From positions 1 through 64,000 of the forward strand of contig VFJK01000090.1 of assembly GCA_009886125.1 (NCBI GenBank): a stretch of DNA of 64,000 nucleotides, given 5' to 3'. Positions 16,857 through 25,139 of this stretch are shown here, one piece after another. The position numbers were made by a program, and so were the translations under genes. Positions within the stretch are counted from its first letter, which is position 1. Each line of letters opens with the position of its first letter. The notes under the pieces were generated by a model, which saw only the letters and a program-made list of their open reading frames with translations, ran no database searches and was not told the DNA's origin. Source of the DNA: Geobacter sp. GTDB lineage: Bacteria; Desulfobacterota; Desulfuromonadia; Geobacterales; DSM-12255.

Positions 16857-17029
16857 CCATGAGTATTAGGGGAAAGACCGATTGCCCTGCAGGATTATAG
16901 CTCAAATACATCTTTCGCTCAGTTGCCTGAGCATGGTATAGATACTTCATATTTTCCGGCAATTCTCCCTGGTTGCGTCGCTGAAGCAGAGTAAAAAATC
17001 AGTGGGAATAGCTGCATGAGGCTCACAAA

Positions 17030-17203
17030 ATGGGACATTCTTCCTTGATGAAAGAAAACCGCGACGAGCAGCGTAACGAGATCATGAAAAAAACACCCGG
17101 AGAGCGGTTGCTGGCCGCGCTTGAGCTTTCGGATGCCTGCGCTGTTTTCAATAGTGCTTCCAGAAAGGCTCTGGAGGAAAAACGTGCTGCTGGAAAAGCT
17201 TAA
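17030..17203 (+). CDS. 57-residue protein preceding a nucleotidyltransferase gene
   Basis: 57 residues from ATG 17030, charged and helical, with a conserved-looking core (GERLLAALELSDACAVFNSA) and basic tail. It overlaps the next gene by 20 bases, and the ribosome site of that gene (GGAGG) lies inside this one, so the two are translationally coupled. No family recognised. The arrangement of a small protein plus a minimal nucleotidyltransferase resembles MNT-type toxin-antitoxin modules, but no HEPN signature is visible here. Confidence 0.6.
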   Translation: MGHSSLMKENRDEQRNEIMKKTPGERLLAALELSDACAVFNSASRKALEEKRAAGKA

Positions 17204-17693
17204 TCAGGCATTGGCTGTATTGACAGTCCTGCGCAACGAAGGACGCATCGGCGGATTTACCCTTATCGGCGGCTTGGCAGTTTCTGCCTGGAGTCCGCCC
17301 CGGGCAACCATGGATGTCGACCTGCTGGTCCTTGTCGAATCGAACAACCTGAACCATCTTGTGCAAGCGCTCTGCGCTGCAGGGATGGATGCAGAACTCC
17401 GGCGCGGCGACTTTGACGATCCCATCCCCTGGCTGATTCGCGCCGACTGCCTCGACATCATCGTCGCTACTAAAAAATACGAGGCAGAGGCCATTGAACA
17501 GAGCATTTCCGTTCGTATTGCGGGGAAGGATGTTCCGGTAGCATCTCCCGAATACCTCATCATTCTCAAGCTGAAGGCCGGCGGGCCGCGAGACCTTCTC
17601 GACGTTCAGGAACTTCTGGCAGCAAATCTCGTCGATCGGGTATTGCTTGCCGAACTTGCGTCACGCTTTCAGGTAGCGCTCAGTCCTGCGTAA
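17184..17693 (+). CDS. minimal nucleotidyltransferase-fold protein (AbiEii/DUF6036-like)
   Basis: 169 residues from GTG 17184 with GGAGG 8 bases upstream. Core motifs: GGFTLIGGLAVSAWSPPRAT followed by MDVDLLVLV, the two Asp residues being the likely metal ligands, then a strand with DCLDIIVATKKYE that could supply the third acidic residue, and a helical C-terminus (PEYLIILKLKAGGPRDLLDV) that matches the usual pattern in this group. These enzymes can modify tRNA or partner proteins with nucleotides. Coupled to the 57-residue gene upstream. Confidence 0.72.
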   Translation: MLLEKLNQALAVLTVLRNEGRIGGFTLIGGLAVSAWSPPRATMDVDLLVLVESNNLNHLVQALCAAGMDAELRRGDFDDPIPWLIRADCLDIIVATKKYEAEAIEQSISVRIAGKDVPVASPEYLIILKLKAGGPRDLLDVQELLAANLVDRVLLAELASRFQVALSPA

Positions 17694-17777
17694 CAGAAAA
17701 GGTTCTGGTTTTGATGGATGTTTTTGCCTTTCATCTCTGCCCCTTCCGCATCTCCGCTTGAACCCAAAAGGAGCACC

Positions 17778-18671
17778 ATGAAGAGCACCAATCCACTCTG
17801 CATCGACCTCGACCAGCCGGGACTGACCGGCTTTCGCCAGTTCATCAGCTCCTGGCTCTACCGCGGCAATGATCTCAACCTGCTGGTCGATCCCGGTCCG
17901 CTCTCGACCATACCGCACCTCATCGCCGAATTGCGGCGCCACGGGGTTGAACGGCTCGACTACATCCTCCTCACCCATATCCATATCGATCATGCCGGCG
18001 GCACCGGAGCGCTGCTGCAGGAATTTCCGGCTGCCAAAGTCATCTGCCATCCGGACGGCATCCGGCATCTGGTCGCCCCGGCAAAGCTCTGGGAGGGATC
18101 GCAAAAGGTTCTCGGCCCGGAACTGGCCGCTGCCTATGGGGAGATCGTCGCGGTGCCGGAGGGGAGTATCCTCTTCGAGGAGGTGATCGGCACGACCGGT
18201 GTCCGCGCCTTCCTGACCCCCGGCCATGCCCAGCATCACTGCTGCTACCTGCTTGGCGACCTCCTCTTTGCCGGTGAAGTCGCCGGCGTCCGCTCAGTCG
18301 TGCCGGACGGGATCCTGATCCGGCCGGCAACGCCCCCCCGTTTCATCCTGAAGATCGCTCTCGATTCGGTAGAGCGGATGCTGGCGCTCAAGCCCAGGCG
18401 GATGGTGTTTGCGCATTACGGGATGGTCGATACGGCGGTGAAGCATCTGAAGATTGCCAGAGATCAGCTACTGCTCTGGGTCAAAGGGGCAGAGGCCGTC
18501 GCAGCTGTTCCCGAAGCAGAGCGGGAAGAGGCCTTCTTCAACTGGCTGCAGGAGCATGACAAACATTACCGGAACATGGCGCAACTGCCTGAAGATATCA
18601 GGTCACGTGAACGGTACTTCTTCGGGAATACGTATCGGGGGATGGCGGAGTATGTTGCGGGTACTGCGTGA
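17778..18671 (+). CDS. MBL-fold metallo-hydrolase
   Basis: 297 residues from ATG 17778 (AAAGGAG upstream). Metal-binding motif THIHIDHAGG near residue 75, then a second His in TPGHAQHHCCYLLGDLLFAGE with the conserved Asp, and a final His in KPRRMVFAHYGMVD. This set of residues binds two metal ions in the metallo-beta-lactamase fold. The family includes glyoxalase II-like and lactonase-like hydrolases; the substrate is not evident. Convergent with the Hfq-like gene downstream. Confidence 0.87.
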   Translation: MKSTNPLCIDLDQPGLTGFRQFISSWLYRGNDLNLLVDPGPLSTIPHLIAELRRHGVERLDYILLTHIHIDHAGGTGALLQEFPAAKVICHPDGIRHLVAPAKLWEGSQKVLGPELAAAYGEIVAVPEGSILFEEVIGTTGVRAFLTPGHAQHHCCYLLGDLLFAGEVAGVRSVVPDGILIRPATPPRFILKIALDSVERMLALKPRRMVFAHYGMVDTAVKHLKIARDQLLLWVKGAEAVAAVPEAEREEAFFNWLQEHDKHYRNMAQLPEDIRSRERYFFGNTYRGMAEYVAGTA

Positions 18672-18691
18672 GGGTAAAAGGCAGGATGCTC

Positions 18692-18895
18692 TTATAGTAA
18701 TTGGCGGATAGAGTGTCTGAATATCAGGGTGGGGCTCTCCTGGCTCGGGTCAAGCAGCAAAATGCAAACGTCATCAAATGAACTCACAACCCCGCAGCAT
18801 GTTGTACCATTAAGGAGAACAACCGTTACAACCTTCCCTTCTTTTCGAGCCTCGTTTAGAAACGCGGCATAAACGTTGAACGCTACCTTAATCAT
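18692..18895 (-). CDS. divergent Hfq-like Sm protein
   Basis: 67 residues from ATG 18895 (GGAGAC 6 bases upstream). It aligns to Hfq along its length: AFLNEARKEG with the first helix (FLNALRRE in E. coli), VVTVVLLNGTTCCGVVSSFD with the Sm1 motif (VSIYLVNGIKLQGQIESFD), ILLL, and FRHSI with the Sm2 motif YKHAI. Differences: Gln8 position is Tyr9, Tyr55 and Lys56 of the RNA pore are Phe59 and Arg60 (His kept), three extra residues in the variable loop, and two Cys in Sm1. There is almost no C-terminal tail. Hfq binds U-rich RNA as a hexameric ring and pairs small RNAs with mRNA. It lies 81 bp after the HigA-type gene on the same strand and may share its transcript. Confidence 0.75.
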   Translation of the reverse strand: MIKVAFNVYAAFLNEARKEGKVVTVVLLNGTTCCGVVSSFDDVCILLLDPSQESPTLIFRHSIRQLL

Positions 18896-18976
18896 TGTAA
18901 TGTCTCCAGCTTTAACCCCTAACCCAACAGGTAAAGATTGGTTTTTTCGGTTTTCAGGTTTTATCCGCGTTCAGGA

Positions 18977-19264
18977 TCAGGCATGACGTATTTCGGCATG
19001 CAAATCCACACCCAGAGCCCTGATCACTTTCATAACCGTCTCGTAACGCGGTTTCGCGCCAGGAGAAAGCGCCTTGTAAAGGCTTTCCCGGCCTAAACCG
19101 GAATCTTTTGCCAACTGGGTCATGCCACGAGCACGAGCCACCGCTTTCACAGCCGTAAGAAATGCGTCAGGATCGGGGTCTTCCAGTGCAGCAGTCAAGT
19201 AGGCAGCAATTGTCTCTTCGTTGTCGAGGTAATCAGCACTGTCAAATGGAGTAAAATTGGTCAT
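18977..19264 (-). CDS. HigA-type addiction module antidote (XRE helix-turn-helix)
   Basis: 95 residues. N-terminal acidic region (FDSADYLDNEETIAAYLTAA), then a helix-turn-helix (RARGMTQLAKDSGLGRESLYKALS) and the typical end PRYETVMKVIRALGVDLHAE. This is the pattern of the putative addiction module antidote family. It starts 4 bases after the stop of the toxin gene, the toxin-first order used by HigBA-type loci. It should neutralise the toxin and repress the pair. Confidence 0.88.
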   Translation of the reverse strand: MTNFTPFDSADYLDNEETIAAYLTAALEDPDPDAFLTAVKAVARARGMTQLAKDSGLGRESLYKALSPGAKPRYETVMKVIRALGVDLHAEIRHA

Positions 19265-19268
19265 GGTA

Positions 19269-19568
19269 TTATTCCTTGGATAATGTACTCGCCATTTCTA
19301 TGGCATGCTTGATGTCACGTTTCTGAGTCGATTTGTTGCCACCCAGAAGCAGCAGGTAAATTACTGTACCCCGCCGGGTGAAATAGACACGATAACCGGG
19401 GCCAGAGTGAATCCGCATCTCGAAAACCCCTTCCCCCACCGGCTCGCAGTCACCAAAATTGCCTTTTACCGCACGATCAAGCCGCAAAAGAATCCGGGCT
19501 TTTCCAACGTGGTCTTTCAGCCCAGTCAGCCAGACATCAAATTCAGTGGATTTCTGGAATATGTTCAT
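19269..19568 (-). CDS. RelE/HigB-type addiction module toxin
   Basis: 99 residues from ATG 19568, chosen because the family usually starts with a short strand then FDxWLxGLKD, as in STEFDVWLTGLKDHVGKARI; an in-frame ATG nine codons upstream is possible. Further family marks: DCEPVGEGVFEMRIHSGPGY, YRVYFTRRGTVIYLLLLGG and the C-terminal NKSTQKRDIKHA. Related toxins cut mRNA at the ribosome. Partner antidote follows directly. Confidence 0.88.
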   Translation of the reverse strand: MNIFQKSTEFDVWLTGLKDHVGKARILLRLDRAVKGNFGDCEPVGEGVFEMRIHSGPGYRVYFTRRGTVIYLLLLGGNKSTQKRDIKHAIEMASTLSKE

Positions 19569-19718
19569 GACAATAGTGTATTCATTCGGATACATAAGTC
19601 AAGTCAATTACGGCGAAGTCTATCCTGAGGTGCCGCTGTCCCTAATCGGGAAAAGCGGATCAGGCAAAACAAGACACCTTTGATCACGCGACGACGCACC
19701 AGAAGTAGGCGCCTCTAT

Positions 19719-19892
19719 TTAAGCTCTGACATTCCGCAAACAGCTCCCCAAGGGTATCGGAATGACCTTCATCGGCGTCAGCACGATGCGGTTCTCCTCT
19801 ATCGTTACATCGAAAAGATCGATGCCGGGGAAATTGCTGACAATCTCCTTGGGCAGGGTTAGCTGGTTCTTGGATGTTCTCTTGGCAAGCAT
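19719..19892 (-). CDS. AbrB/MazE-family antitoxin, C-terminus likely truncated
   Basis: 57 residues from ATG 19892 with AAGGAG upstream. Swapped-hairpin AbrB pattern: RTSKNQLTLPKEIVSNFPG then FDVTIEENRIVLTPMKV. Intact relatives continue with a toxin-binding tail; here the frame runs into an unrelated ending and stops (TAA 19719-19721), while another frame stays open (GELFAECQSLNRG), which suggests a frameshift. No intact PIN toxin follows; only about 100 bp separate it from the HigB-type gene. Probably an orphan or decaying antitoxin. Confidence 0.6.
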   Translation of the reverse strand: MLAKRTSKNQLTLPKEIVSNFPGIDLFDVTIEENRIVLTPMKVIPIPLGSCLRNVRA

Positions 19893-19970
19893 GTCTTGTT
19901 CTCCTTACAGCAAGGAAACCTTACTTTACAAAAACAATCAAGCAGGGGGTTCGATTTGAGCTGTAAAAGA

Positions 19971-19995
19971 AAAAGGCGCCACCAGGGCGCCTTTT
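19971..19995 (-). terminator. intrinsic terminator after the CXGC redox gene
   Basis: AAAAGGCGCC, 5-base loop, GGCGCCTTTT on the minus strand, about 30 bp after the stop of the gene at 20026. It closes the greA side of the transcript. Confidence 0.85.
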
Positions 19996-20025
19996 CAAAT
20001 TCATCATAATGCTGCAAACAACGAT

Positions 20026-20223
20026 CTACGGCAGTTCGTTCAGATCCTTGAGCATATCGTTCACATCCAGCCCGTGAGCGTTTGCTCCCTGCTCGAGGGA
20101 CTCGTTCTGTGCTCCCATGCAGCCGATGCAACCGAGGTTGTACTTCCTGAGGACCTGTGCTACTTCCGGGTGTGTCTGCAGTGCCTGCGCAAATGTCATG
20201 TCCTTGTTGAATCTCTCACTCAT
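20026..20223 (-). CDS. DUF1858 redox-disulfide protein (hybrid cluster protein-associated type)
   Basis: 65 residues. The sequence DMTFAQALQTHPEVAQVLRK followed by YNLGCIGCMGAQNESLEQGA has the CxGC motif and short helical layout of the DUF1858 family, one branch of which is named for association with hybrid cluster (prismane) protein. It may bind a cluster or cycle a disulfide. A hybrid cluster protein gene is present at 43143 in this window, though not adjacent. It follows greA by 51 bp on the same strand. Confidence 0.82.
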   Translation of the reverse strand: MSERFNKDMTFAQALQTHPEVAQVLRKYNLGCIGCMGAQNESLEQGANAHGLDVNDMLKDLNELP

Positions 20224-20274
20224 GGCGTTTCCTCTCTTTTTTGATGGATAGTGTATCGTTCCCTGAAGACTTAG

Positions 20275-20757
20275 TTAACAGGTCACGTATTTGATCTCGA
20301 TGATCTCGTACTCTCTGGTCCCGGCCGGCACCTTGACTTTGACGCTGTCATCGAGCTTGTGCCCGATCAGAGCCTTGCCGACAGGTGAGGTGCAGGAGAT
20401 CTTGCCGAGCTTGATATCGGCCTCTTCCTCGCCGACGATCTTGTAGCAGACCTCTTCTTCGCTGGATGTATCGTAGAGTGTCACGGTCGCACCGAAGACG
20501 ACCTTGTCAGGCTTCAGATTCGAAAGATCGATGACATAGGCACGGGCAAGCTTGTCCTGAAGCTCCTGGATACGCCCCTCGATGAAACCCTGTCTGTTTT
20601 TGGCCGCATCATATTCTGCATTTTCCGAAAGATCGCCATGGGCCCGGGCTTCGGCAATATCCTGAATAACCTTGGGGCGCTCTTCGCGGATCATCCGCTT
20701 GAGCTCATCCTGCAGAGACTCATGACTCTCTTTTGTCATTGGTACCGAGTGTGACAT
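20275..20757 (-). CDS. greA: transcription elongation factor GreA
   Basis: 160 residues, normal length. N-terminal coiled coil with the acidic tip (about residues 8-75; RAHGDLSENAEYDAAKNRQG), then the FKBP-like C-terminal domain (VVFGATVTLYD, YKIVGEEEADIKLGKIS, SPVGKALIGHKLDDSVKVKVPAG). GreA enters the secondary channel of RNA polymerase and stimulates cleavage of backtracked RNA. AAGGAG precedes the ATG at 20757. Unusually, a terminator-like hairpin with a run of T ends right before that ribosome site (see 20781-20813), so greA output may be controlled by attenuation. Downstream of carB. Confidence 0.95.
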   Translation of the reverse strand: MSHSVPMTKESHESLQDELKRMIREERPKVIQDIAEARAHGDLSENAEYDAAKNRQGFIEGRIQELQDKLARAYVIDLSNLKPDKVVFGATVTLYDTSSEEEVCYKIVGEEEADIKLGKISCTSPVGKALIGHKLDDSVKVKVPAGTREYEIIEIKYVTC

Positions 20758-20780
20758 TAAATAGTGACTCCTTAAAAAAA

Positions 20781-20813
20781 ACTGCCGGGGCGGCAGTGAC
20801 TGCCATACCCCGG
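20781..20813 (-). promoter_or_regulatory. two alternative hairpins (terminator/antiterminator) between carB and greA
   Basis: Minus-strand order: CCGGGG (20808-20813), GGCAGT (20799-20804), ACTGCC (20792-20797), CCCCGG (20785-20790), GGCAGT (20781-20786) and eight T (to about 20773). ACTGCC can pair either with the upstream GGCAGT, extended by CCGGGG/CCCCGG, or with the downstream GGCAGT, which makes a terminator followed by the T run. The T run touches the AAGGAG of greA. The two folds exclude each other. Confidence 0.55.
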
Positions 20814-20842
20814 TGTAAGCAATATATATGAAATCATCTCAA

Positions 20843-23800
20843 TCAGGCAAGAAAATCTTGCAGCGCCTTGACGCTGAGGCCATCCTGCTGGATCGCGACG
20901 ATCGCATCGACACAGGCCCTTGCACCGGAAACGGTGGTAAAGTAGGTGACCCCGCTGATCAGGGTCTCTCTCCTGATGGAGAACGAGTCGACGACAGCCT
21001 GCGCTCCATGAGTCGTGTTGATGACCATGGCGATATCGCCGTTCTTGATCGCATCGACGATGTGAGGGCGGCCTTCGAGCACCTTGTTGACGGTCTGGAC
21101 CTTGATCCCCTTCTCCTTCAGGTAGACTGCCGTGCCGCGTGTGGCAATGATGTCAAACCCGGCACTGCAGAGATTGGCAGCGATCGGTACGAGATATTTC
21201 TTGTCGGAATCCTTGACGCTGATAAAGACCTTGCCGCTGGTCGGCAGCTTGACCCCTGCCCCGAGCTGGGCTTTGGCAAAAGCTTTGGCAAAGGTATCAT
21301 CGATCCCCATGACTTCGCCGGTCGATTTCATCTCCGGGCCGAGGATGGTATCGACACCGGGGAATTTGACGAACGGGAAGACCGACTCCTTGACCGCGAT
21401 ATGCTTGATGCTGATCTCCTCAAGGATCCCCTGCTCCTTGAGACTCCGGCCCCCCATAATACTGGCGGCTATCTTTGCCAGAGGTCTGCCGGTCGCCTTT
21501 GAGACGAACGGGGAGGTCCGTGATGCCCGCGGATTCACCTCAAGGATGAAGATCTCGTCGCCTTTCAGGGCAAACTGCACGTTCATGAGCCCCTTGACAC
21601 CCAGTTCAAGAGCCATGAGACGGGTCTGCCTCCTGATCTCGTCGACGACTTCTGCTGATATGGAGTAGGGAGGAAGCGAGCAGGCCGAGTCGCCGGAGTG
21701 GATCCCGGCCTCTTCGATATGCTCCATGATCCCGCCGATGACAAAATCGGTACCGTCGCAGAGAGCATCCACATCGATCTCTATCGCCTCGTCCAGGAAC
21801 TTGTCTATGAGGATCGGGTGCTCGGGAGAGACCAGAACCGCGGTCAGCATGTAGCGGCGCAGGTTATCGACATCATAGACGATCTCCATGGCCCGGCCGC
21901 CAAGCACGTAGGAGGGGCGGACAACGACCGGATAACCGATCCGGTCCGCGACCTTCTCGGCCTCTTCGAATGAGCGTGCCGTGCCGTTTTCAGGCTGTTT
22001 CAGGCCAAGTTTGTGCAGCATCTCCTGAAAACGCTCACGGTCTTCAGCCCGGTCGATCGAATCGGGTGACGTCCCGATGATCGGCACTCCGGCCTTCTCC
22101 AGCGCCACTGCTAGCTTCAGCGGGGTCTGGCCGCCGAACTGGACGATGACCCCGTAGGGCTTCTCGATATCGACGATGGAGAGGACATCCTCATAGGTGA
22201 GCGGCTCGAAATAGAGACGATCGGAGGTATCGTAATCGGTCGAAACGGTCTCCGGATTACAGTTGACCATGATGGTCTCATACCCGTCAGCAGCCAGGGC
22301 AAAGACCCCGTGGACACAGCAGTAGTCGAACTCTATCCCCTGCCCTATCCGGTTCGGACCGCCGCCGAGGATAATGATCTTTTTCCGGTCGGTCACCTCT
22401 GCCTCGCACTCGTCCTCGTAGGTCGAATAGAGATAGGGGGTGTAGGCGACGAACTCCGCAGCGCAGGTATCGACCCGCTTGAATACCGGCGTTACCCCGA
22501 GCGTAAGCCTGAGCTGACGGAGCTCTTCCTCGTTTTTACCCCAGAGCTTGCCGAGGAACTTGTCACTGAATCCATACTGCTTTGCCTCGCGCAGGATCGC
22601 CGCAAGTTTTTCTTTGGGAGTTCCCTCCAGCTTTACCGTTTTGAGCTCTTCTTCTTTCTCGATTATCTGCCTGATGTTGTGCAGGAACCAGGGGTCGATG
22701 GCGGTGATCTCGTGGATCTCCTCGACCGTCATCCCGGAGCGCAGGGCATCGCCGACGTACCAGAGGCGGTCACAGTTCGGGGTCCGCAGCTTTTCGTTCA
22801 GGGTCTGCTGCTCTTTTGTCGAAAGTGCCCTTCGTGTCTCGCTGGCAAGGTCGAACAGGCGGGATTCAAAGCCGGCAGAGCCGATCTCAAGGGAACGGAG
22901 CGCCTTCTGCAAAGACTCCTTGAAGGTCCTGCCGATCGCCATGACCTCACCGACTGATTTCATCTGGGTCGTCAGGGTCGCATCGGCAGCCGGGAATTTC
23001 TCAAAGGTGAACCGGGGGATCTTGGTGACCACATAATCGATAGTCGGCTCGAAGCAGGCCGGCGTTTCGCGGGTGATATCGTTGATGATCTCATCGAGCC
23101 GGTAACCGACTGCCAGTTTGGCAGCGATCTTGGCGATCGGGAAACCGGTCGCCTTCGATGCCAGGGCCGAAGAGCGCGACACGCGCGGATTCATCTCGAT
23201 GACCACCAGGCGGCCGTCAAGCGGGTTGATGCCGAACTGGATGTTGGAGCCGCCGGTATCGACCCCGATCTCGCGGATGATCTTCAGCGATGCATCGCGG
23301 AGGATCTGGTACTCCTTGTCAGTCAGCGTCTGTGCCGGGGCGACGGTGATGGAGTCACCGGTATGGACACCCATCGGGTCCAGATTCTCGATCGAACAGA
23401 CAATGACCACGTTGTCCGCCGTATCCCGCATGACCTCAAGCTCGTACTCTTTCCAGCCGATGACCGACTCTTCGACCAGGATCTCATCGGTCGGCGAAGC
23501 ATCTATGCCGGCCATCGCCATCCGCTCGTACTCCTGCATGTTGTAGGCGATGCCGCCGCCGGTGCCGCCAAGCGTGTATGACGGCCGGATGATAGCCGGA
23601 AAGCCGATCTCCTTGACCACCTCCATCGCTTCGACATAGTTATGCGCCAGACCGGATTTGGGGACGGCAAGATTTATCCGCTGCATGGCCTGCTTGAAGA
23701 GCGTGCGGTCTTCCGCCATCTTGATGGCAGGAAGCTTGGCGCCGATCAGCTCGACCCCGAATTTCTCCAGAATCCCCATCTCGGCAACAGCTACGGCTGT

Positions 23801-24091
23801 GTTCAGAGCCGTCTGCCCTCCCAGGGTAGGCAGCACCGCATCAGGACGCTCCTTCTCGATGATCTTGGCCAGCATCTCCGGTGTCACCGGCTCCACATAG
23901 GTGCGGTCGGCAAAATCAGGATCGGTCATGATAGTAGCAGGGTTGCTGTTCAGCAGCACGACCTCGTACCCCTCCTCCTTCAGTGCCTTGCAAGCCTGCG
24001 TTCCGGAGTAGTCGAACTCGCACGCCTGGCCGATGACGATCGGTCCGGCGCCGATGATGAGTATCTTATGTATGTCTGTACGTTTTGGCAT
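20843..24091 (-). CDS. carB: carbamoyl-phosphate synthase large subunit
   Basis: 1082 residues, full length. Two homologous ATP-grasp halves are visible (each with an RPSYVLGG or RPSYTLGG type motif and a NPR segment: [18 protein letters not shown] in the first, [19 protein letters not shown] in the second), and a C-terminal MGS-like allosteric domain with [11 protein letters not shown]. It makes carbamoyl phosphate from bicarbonate, ammonia from CarA, and two ATP, feeding both pyrimidine and arginine synthesis. In this cluster carA lies upstream, separated by a radical SAM gene. Confidence 0.97.
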   Translation of the reverse strand: MPKRTDIHKILIIGAGPIVIGQACEFDYSGTQACKALKEEGYEVVLLNSNPATIMTDPDFADRTYVEPVTPEMLAKIIEKERPDAVLPTLGGQTALNTAVAVAEMGILEKFGVELIGAKLPAIKMAEDRTLFKQAMQRINLAVPKSGLAHNYVEAMEVVKEIGFPAIIRPSYTLGGTGGGIAYNMQEYERMAMAGIDASPTDEILVEESVIGWKEYELEVMRDTADNVVIVCSIENLDPMGVHTGDSITVAPAQTLTDKEYQILRDASLKIIREIGVDTGGSNIQFGINPLDGRLVVIEMNPRVSRSSALASKATGFPIAKIAAKLAVGYRLDEIINDITRETPACFEPTIDYVVTKIPRFTFEKFPAADATLTTQMKSVGEVMAIGRTFKESLQKALRSLEIGSAGFESRLFDLASETRRALSTKEQQTLNEKLRTPNCDRLWYVGDALRSGMTVEEIHEITAIDPWFLHNIRQIIEKEEELKTVKLEGTPKEKLAAILREAKQYGFSDKFLGKLWGKNEEELRQLRLTLGVTPVFKRVDTCAAEFVAYTPYLYSTYEDECEAEVTDRKKIIILGGGPNRIGQGIEFDYCCVHGVFALAADGYETIMVNCNPETVSTDYDTSDRLYFEPLTYEDVLSIVDIEKPYGVIVQFGGQTPLKLAVALEKAGVPIIGTSPDSIDRAEDRERFQEMLHKLGLKQPENGTARSFEEAEKVADRIGYPVVVRPSYVLGGRAMEIVYDVDNLRRYMLTAVLVSPEHPILIDKFLDEAIEIDVDALCDGTDFVIGGIMEHIEEAGIHSGDSACSLPPYSISAEVVDEIRRQTRLMALELGVKGLMNVQFALKGDEIFILEVNPRASRTSPFVSKATGRPLAKIAASIMGGRSLKEQGILEEISIKHIAVKESVFPFVKFPGVDTILGPEMKSTGEVMGIDDTFAKAFAKAQLGAGVKLPTSGKVFISVKDSDKKYLVPIAANLCSAGFDIIATRGTAVYLKEKGIKVQTVNKVLEGRPHIVDAIKNGDIAMVINTTHGAQAVVDSFSIRRETLISGVTYFTTVSGARACVDAIVAIQQDGLSVKALQDFLA

Positions 24092-24154
24092 TTACTGGTG
24101 ACTCCTTCTGGTAATTATCTGAAAGTGAATATTTGTAGTCGAGCGGGACCGTTC

Positions 24155-25081
24155 CTAAACCGATCCCCGGTCATCGTCAAGCTCCTGGACCCAGCCGTTC
24201 TCCAGCCCGTTCGCCTCAAGAGACGCTCGTGCTGCAGCATAATCCGCATGGGTCAACGGACGGTCGATCCCGTCGGTATGAGCGGCTGTATGGGCGGGAA
24301 AATACTGGCTCATCAGGGCGACATGGGTATCGACACCAGGATTTTCTGCTATCCATTCGAGTGTCTCACTGCTGCCGGCTTTCCCTTCCGGAAGGACCAG
24401 ATGACGGATGATCAGACCTTTGACAGCGATCCCGTCTTCATCGGTCTGCAGATGGCCCACCTGACGGAACATCTCCCTGACTGCCGGACGGTTCGCATCC
24501 TTATATCCATCAGCCGAAGAGATATCAGCTGCTACAGCATTGTCTGAATATTTCATATCCGGCAGATAGATAGAGACTATTCCTTCAAGCAGTTGTAAAG
24601 CATCGACCTTCTCGTAGCCGCTGGAGTTCCAGACGATCGGCAGACTGAATCCTTCCGGGACAGCCAGCCATACAGCAGCCAGGATCTGCGGCAGAAAATG
24701 GGTCGGCGTGACGAGGTTCAGGTTGTGCGCCCCGCGCCGCTGCAAGGCACACATCTTCTCTGCCAAACCCCGGGTGGTCAACTCACTCCCCGACCCGAGC
24801 TGGCTGATCGGGAAGTTCTGGCAGAACCGGCATTTCAGGGAGCAGCCGGTGAAGAATATCGTCCCCGAACCTCTGCTTCCCGATATGGGGGGCTCTTCCC
24901 CCTTGTGCAGATTTGCCGAGGCGATTTTCGGCTTCAGCCCTGACCGGCAGATACCCTGCTCGCCCTTGATCCGGTTGACCCCGCAGTCATGGGGGCAGAG
25001 ATCGCAGGAAGCAAGCCGGGCATAGGCAGCTTTCACCCGCTGCAGCAGCTCTCCTGAATTGTAAAGATCGATGTAGGTCAT
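24155..25081 (-). CDS. radical SAM protein related to pyruvate formate-lyase activating enzymes (COG1313-like)
   Basis: 308 residues from ATG 25081; an in-frame ATG at 25129 lies inside a palindromic repeat and is rejected. An N-terminal Cys set (CDLCPHDCGVNR, then GICRSG) precedes the radical SAM cluster motif GCSLKCRFCQN (CxxxCxxC, about residue 75), followed by the GTIFFTG and PTHFLPQI segments usual in this PflA-like branch. It should reduce SAM to a 5'-deoxyadenosyl radical; the substrate is unknown. It is inserted between carA and carB, a place where a pyrimidine gene would be expected. Confidence 0.85.
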   Translation of the reverse strand: MTYIDLYNSGELLQRVKAAYARLASCDLCPHDCGVNRIKGEQGICRSGLKPKIASANLHKGEEPPISGSRGSGTIFFTGCSLKCRFCQNFPISQLGSGSELTTRGLAEKMCALQRRGAHNLNLVTPTHFLPQILAAVWLAVPEGFSLPIVWNSSGYEKVDALQLLEGIVSIYLPDMKYSDNAVAADISSADGYKDANRPAVREMFRQVGHLQTDEDGIAVKGLIIRHLVLPEGKAGSSETLEWIAENPGVDTHVALMSQYFPAHTAAHTDGIDRPLTHADYAAARASLEANGLENGWVQELDDDRGSV

Positions 25082-25091
25082 TTTGATTACT

Positions 25092-25139
25092 CGTAGGGGC
25101 GGACGGCGTCCGCCCAGGGCGCATGCCATGCGCCCCTAC
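25092..25139. repeat. GTAGGGGCG-family palindromic repeat, copy 2
   Basis: Ends GTAGGGGCG/CGCCCCTAC enclose GGGCGGAC-GGC-GTCCGCCC and GGGCGCATG-C-CATGCGCCC. It shares ends and one hairpin with 15228-15304. The right end supplies the TAG stop codon of carA, so the element appears to have landed exactly at the gene end. Confidence 0.65.

Noticed and set aside
20828-24547. Several long plus-strand frames opposite carB and the radical SAM gene
   Set aside because: Shadow frames of a high-GC gene; the minus-strand products carry all the family motifs.
25082-25129. Upstream ATG of the radical SAM gene
   Set aside because: It lies inside a palindromic repeat also found at 15228, and the added residues (GGRRPPLR) are repeat-encoded.
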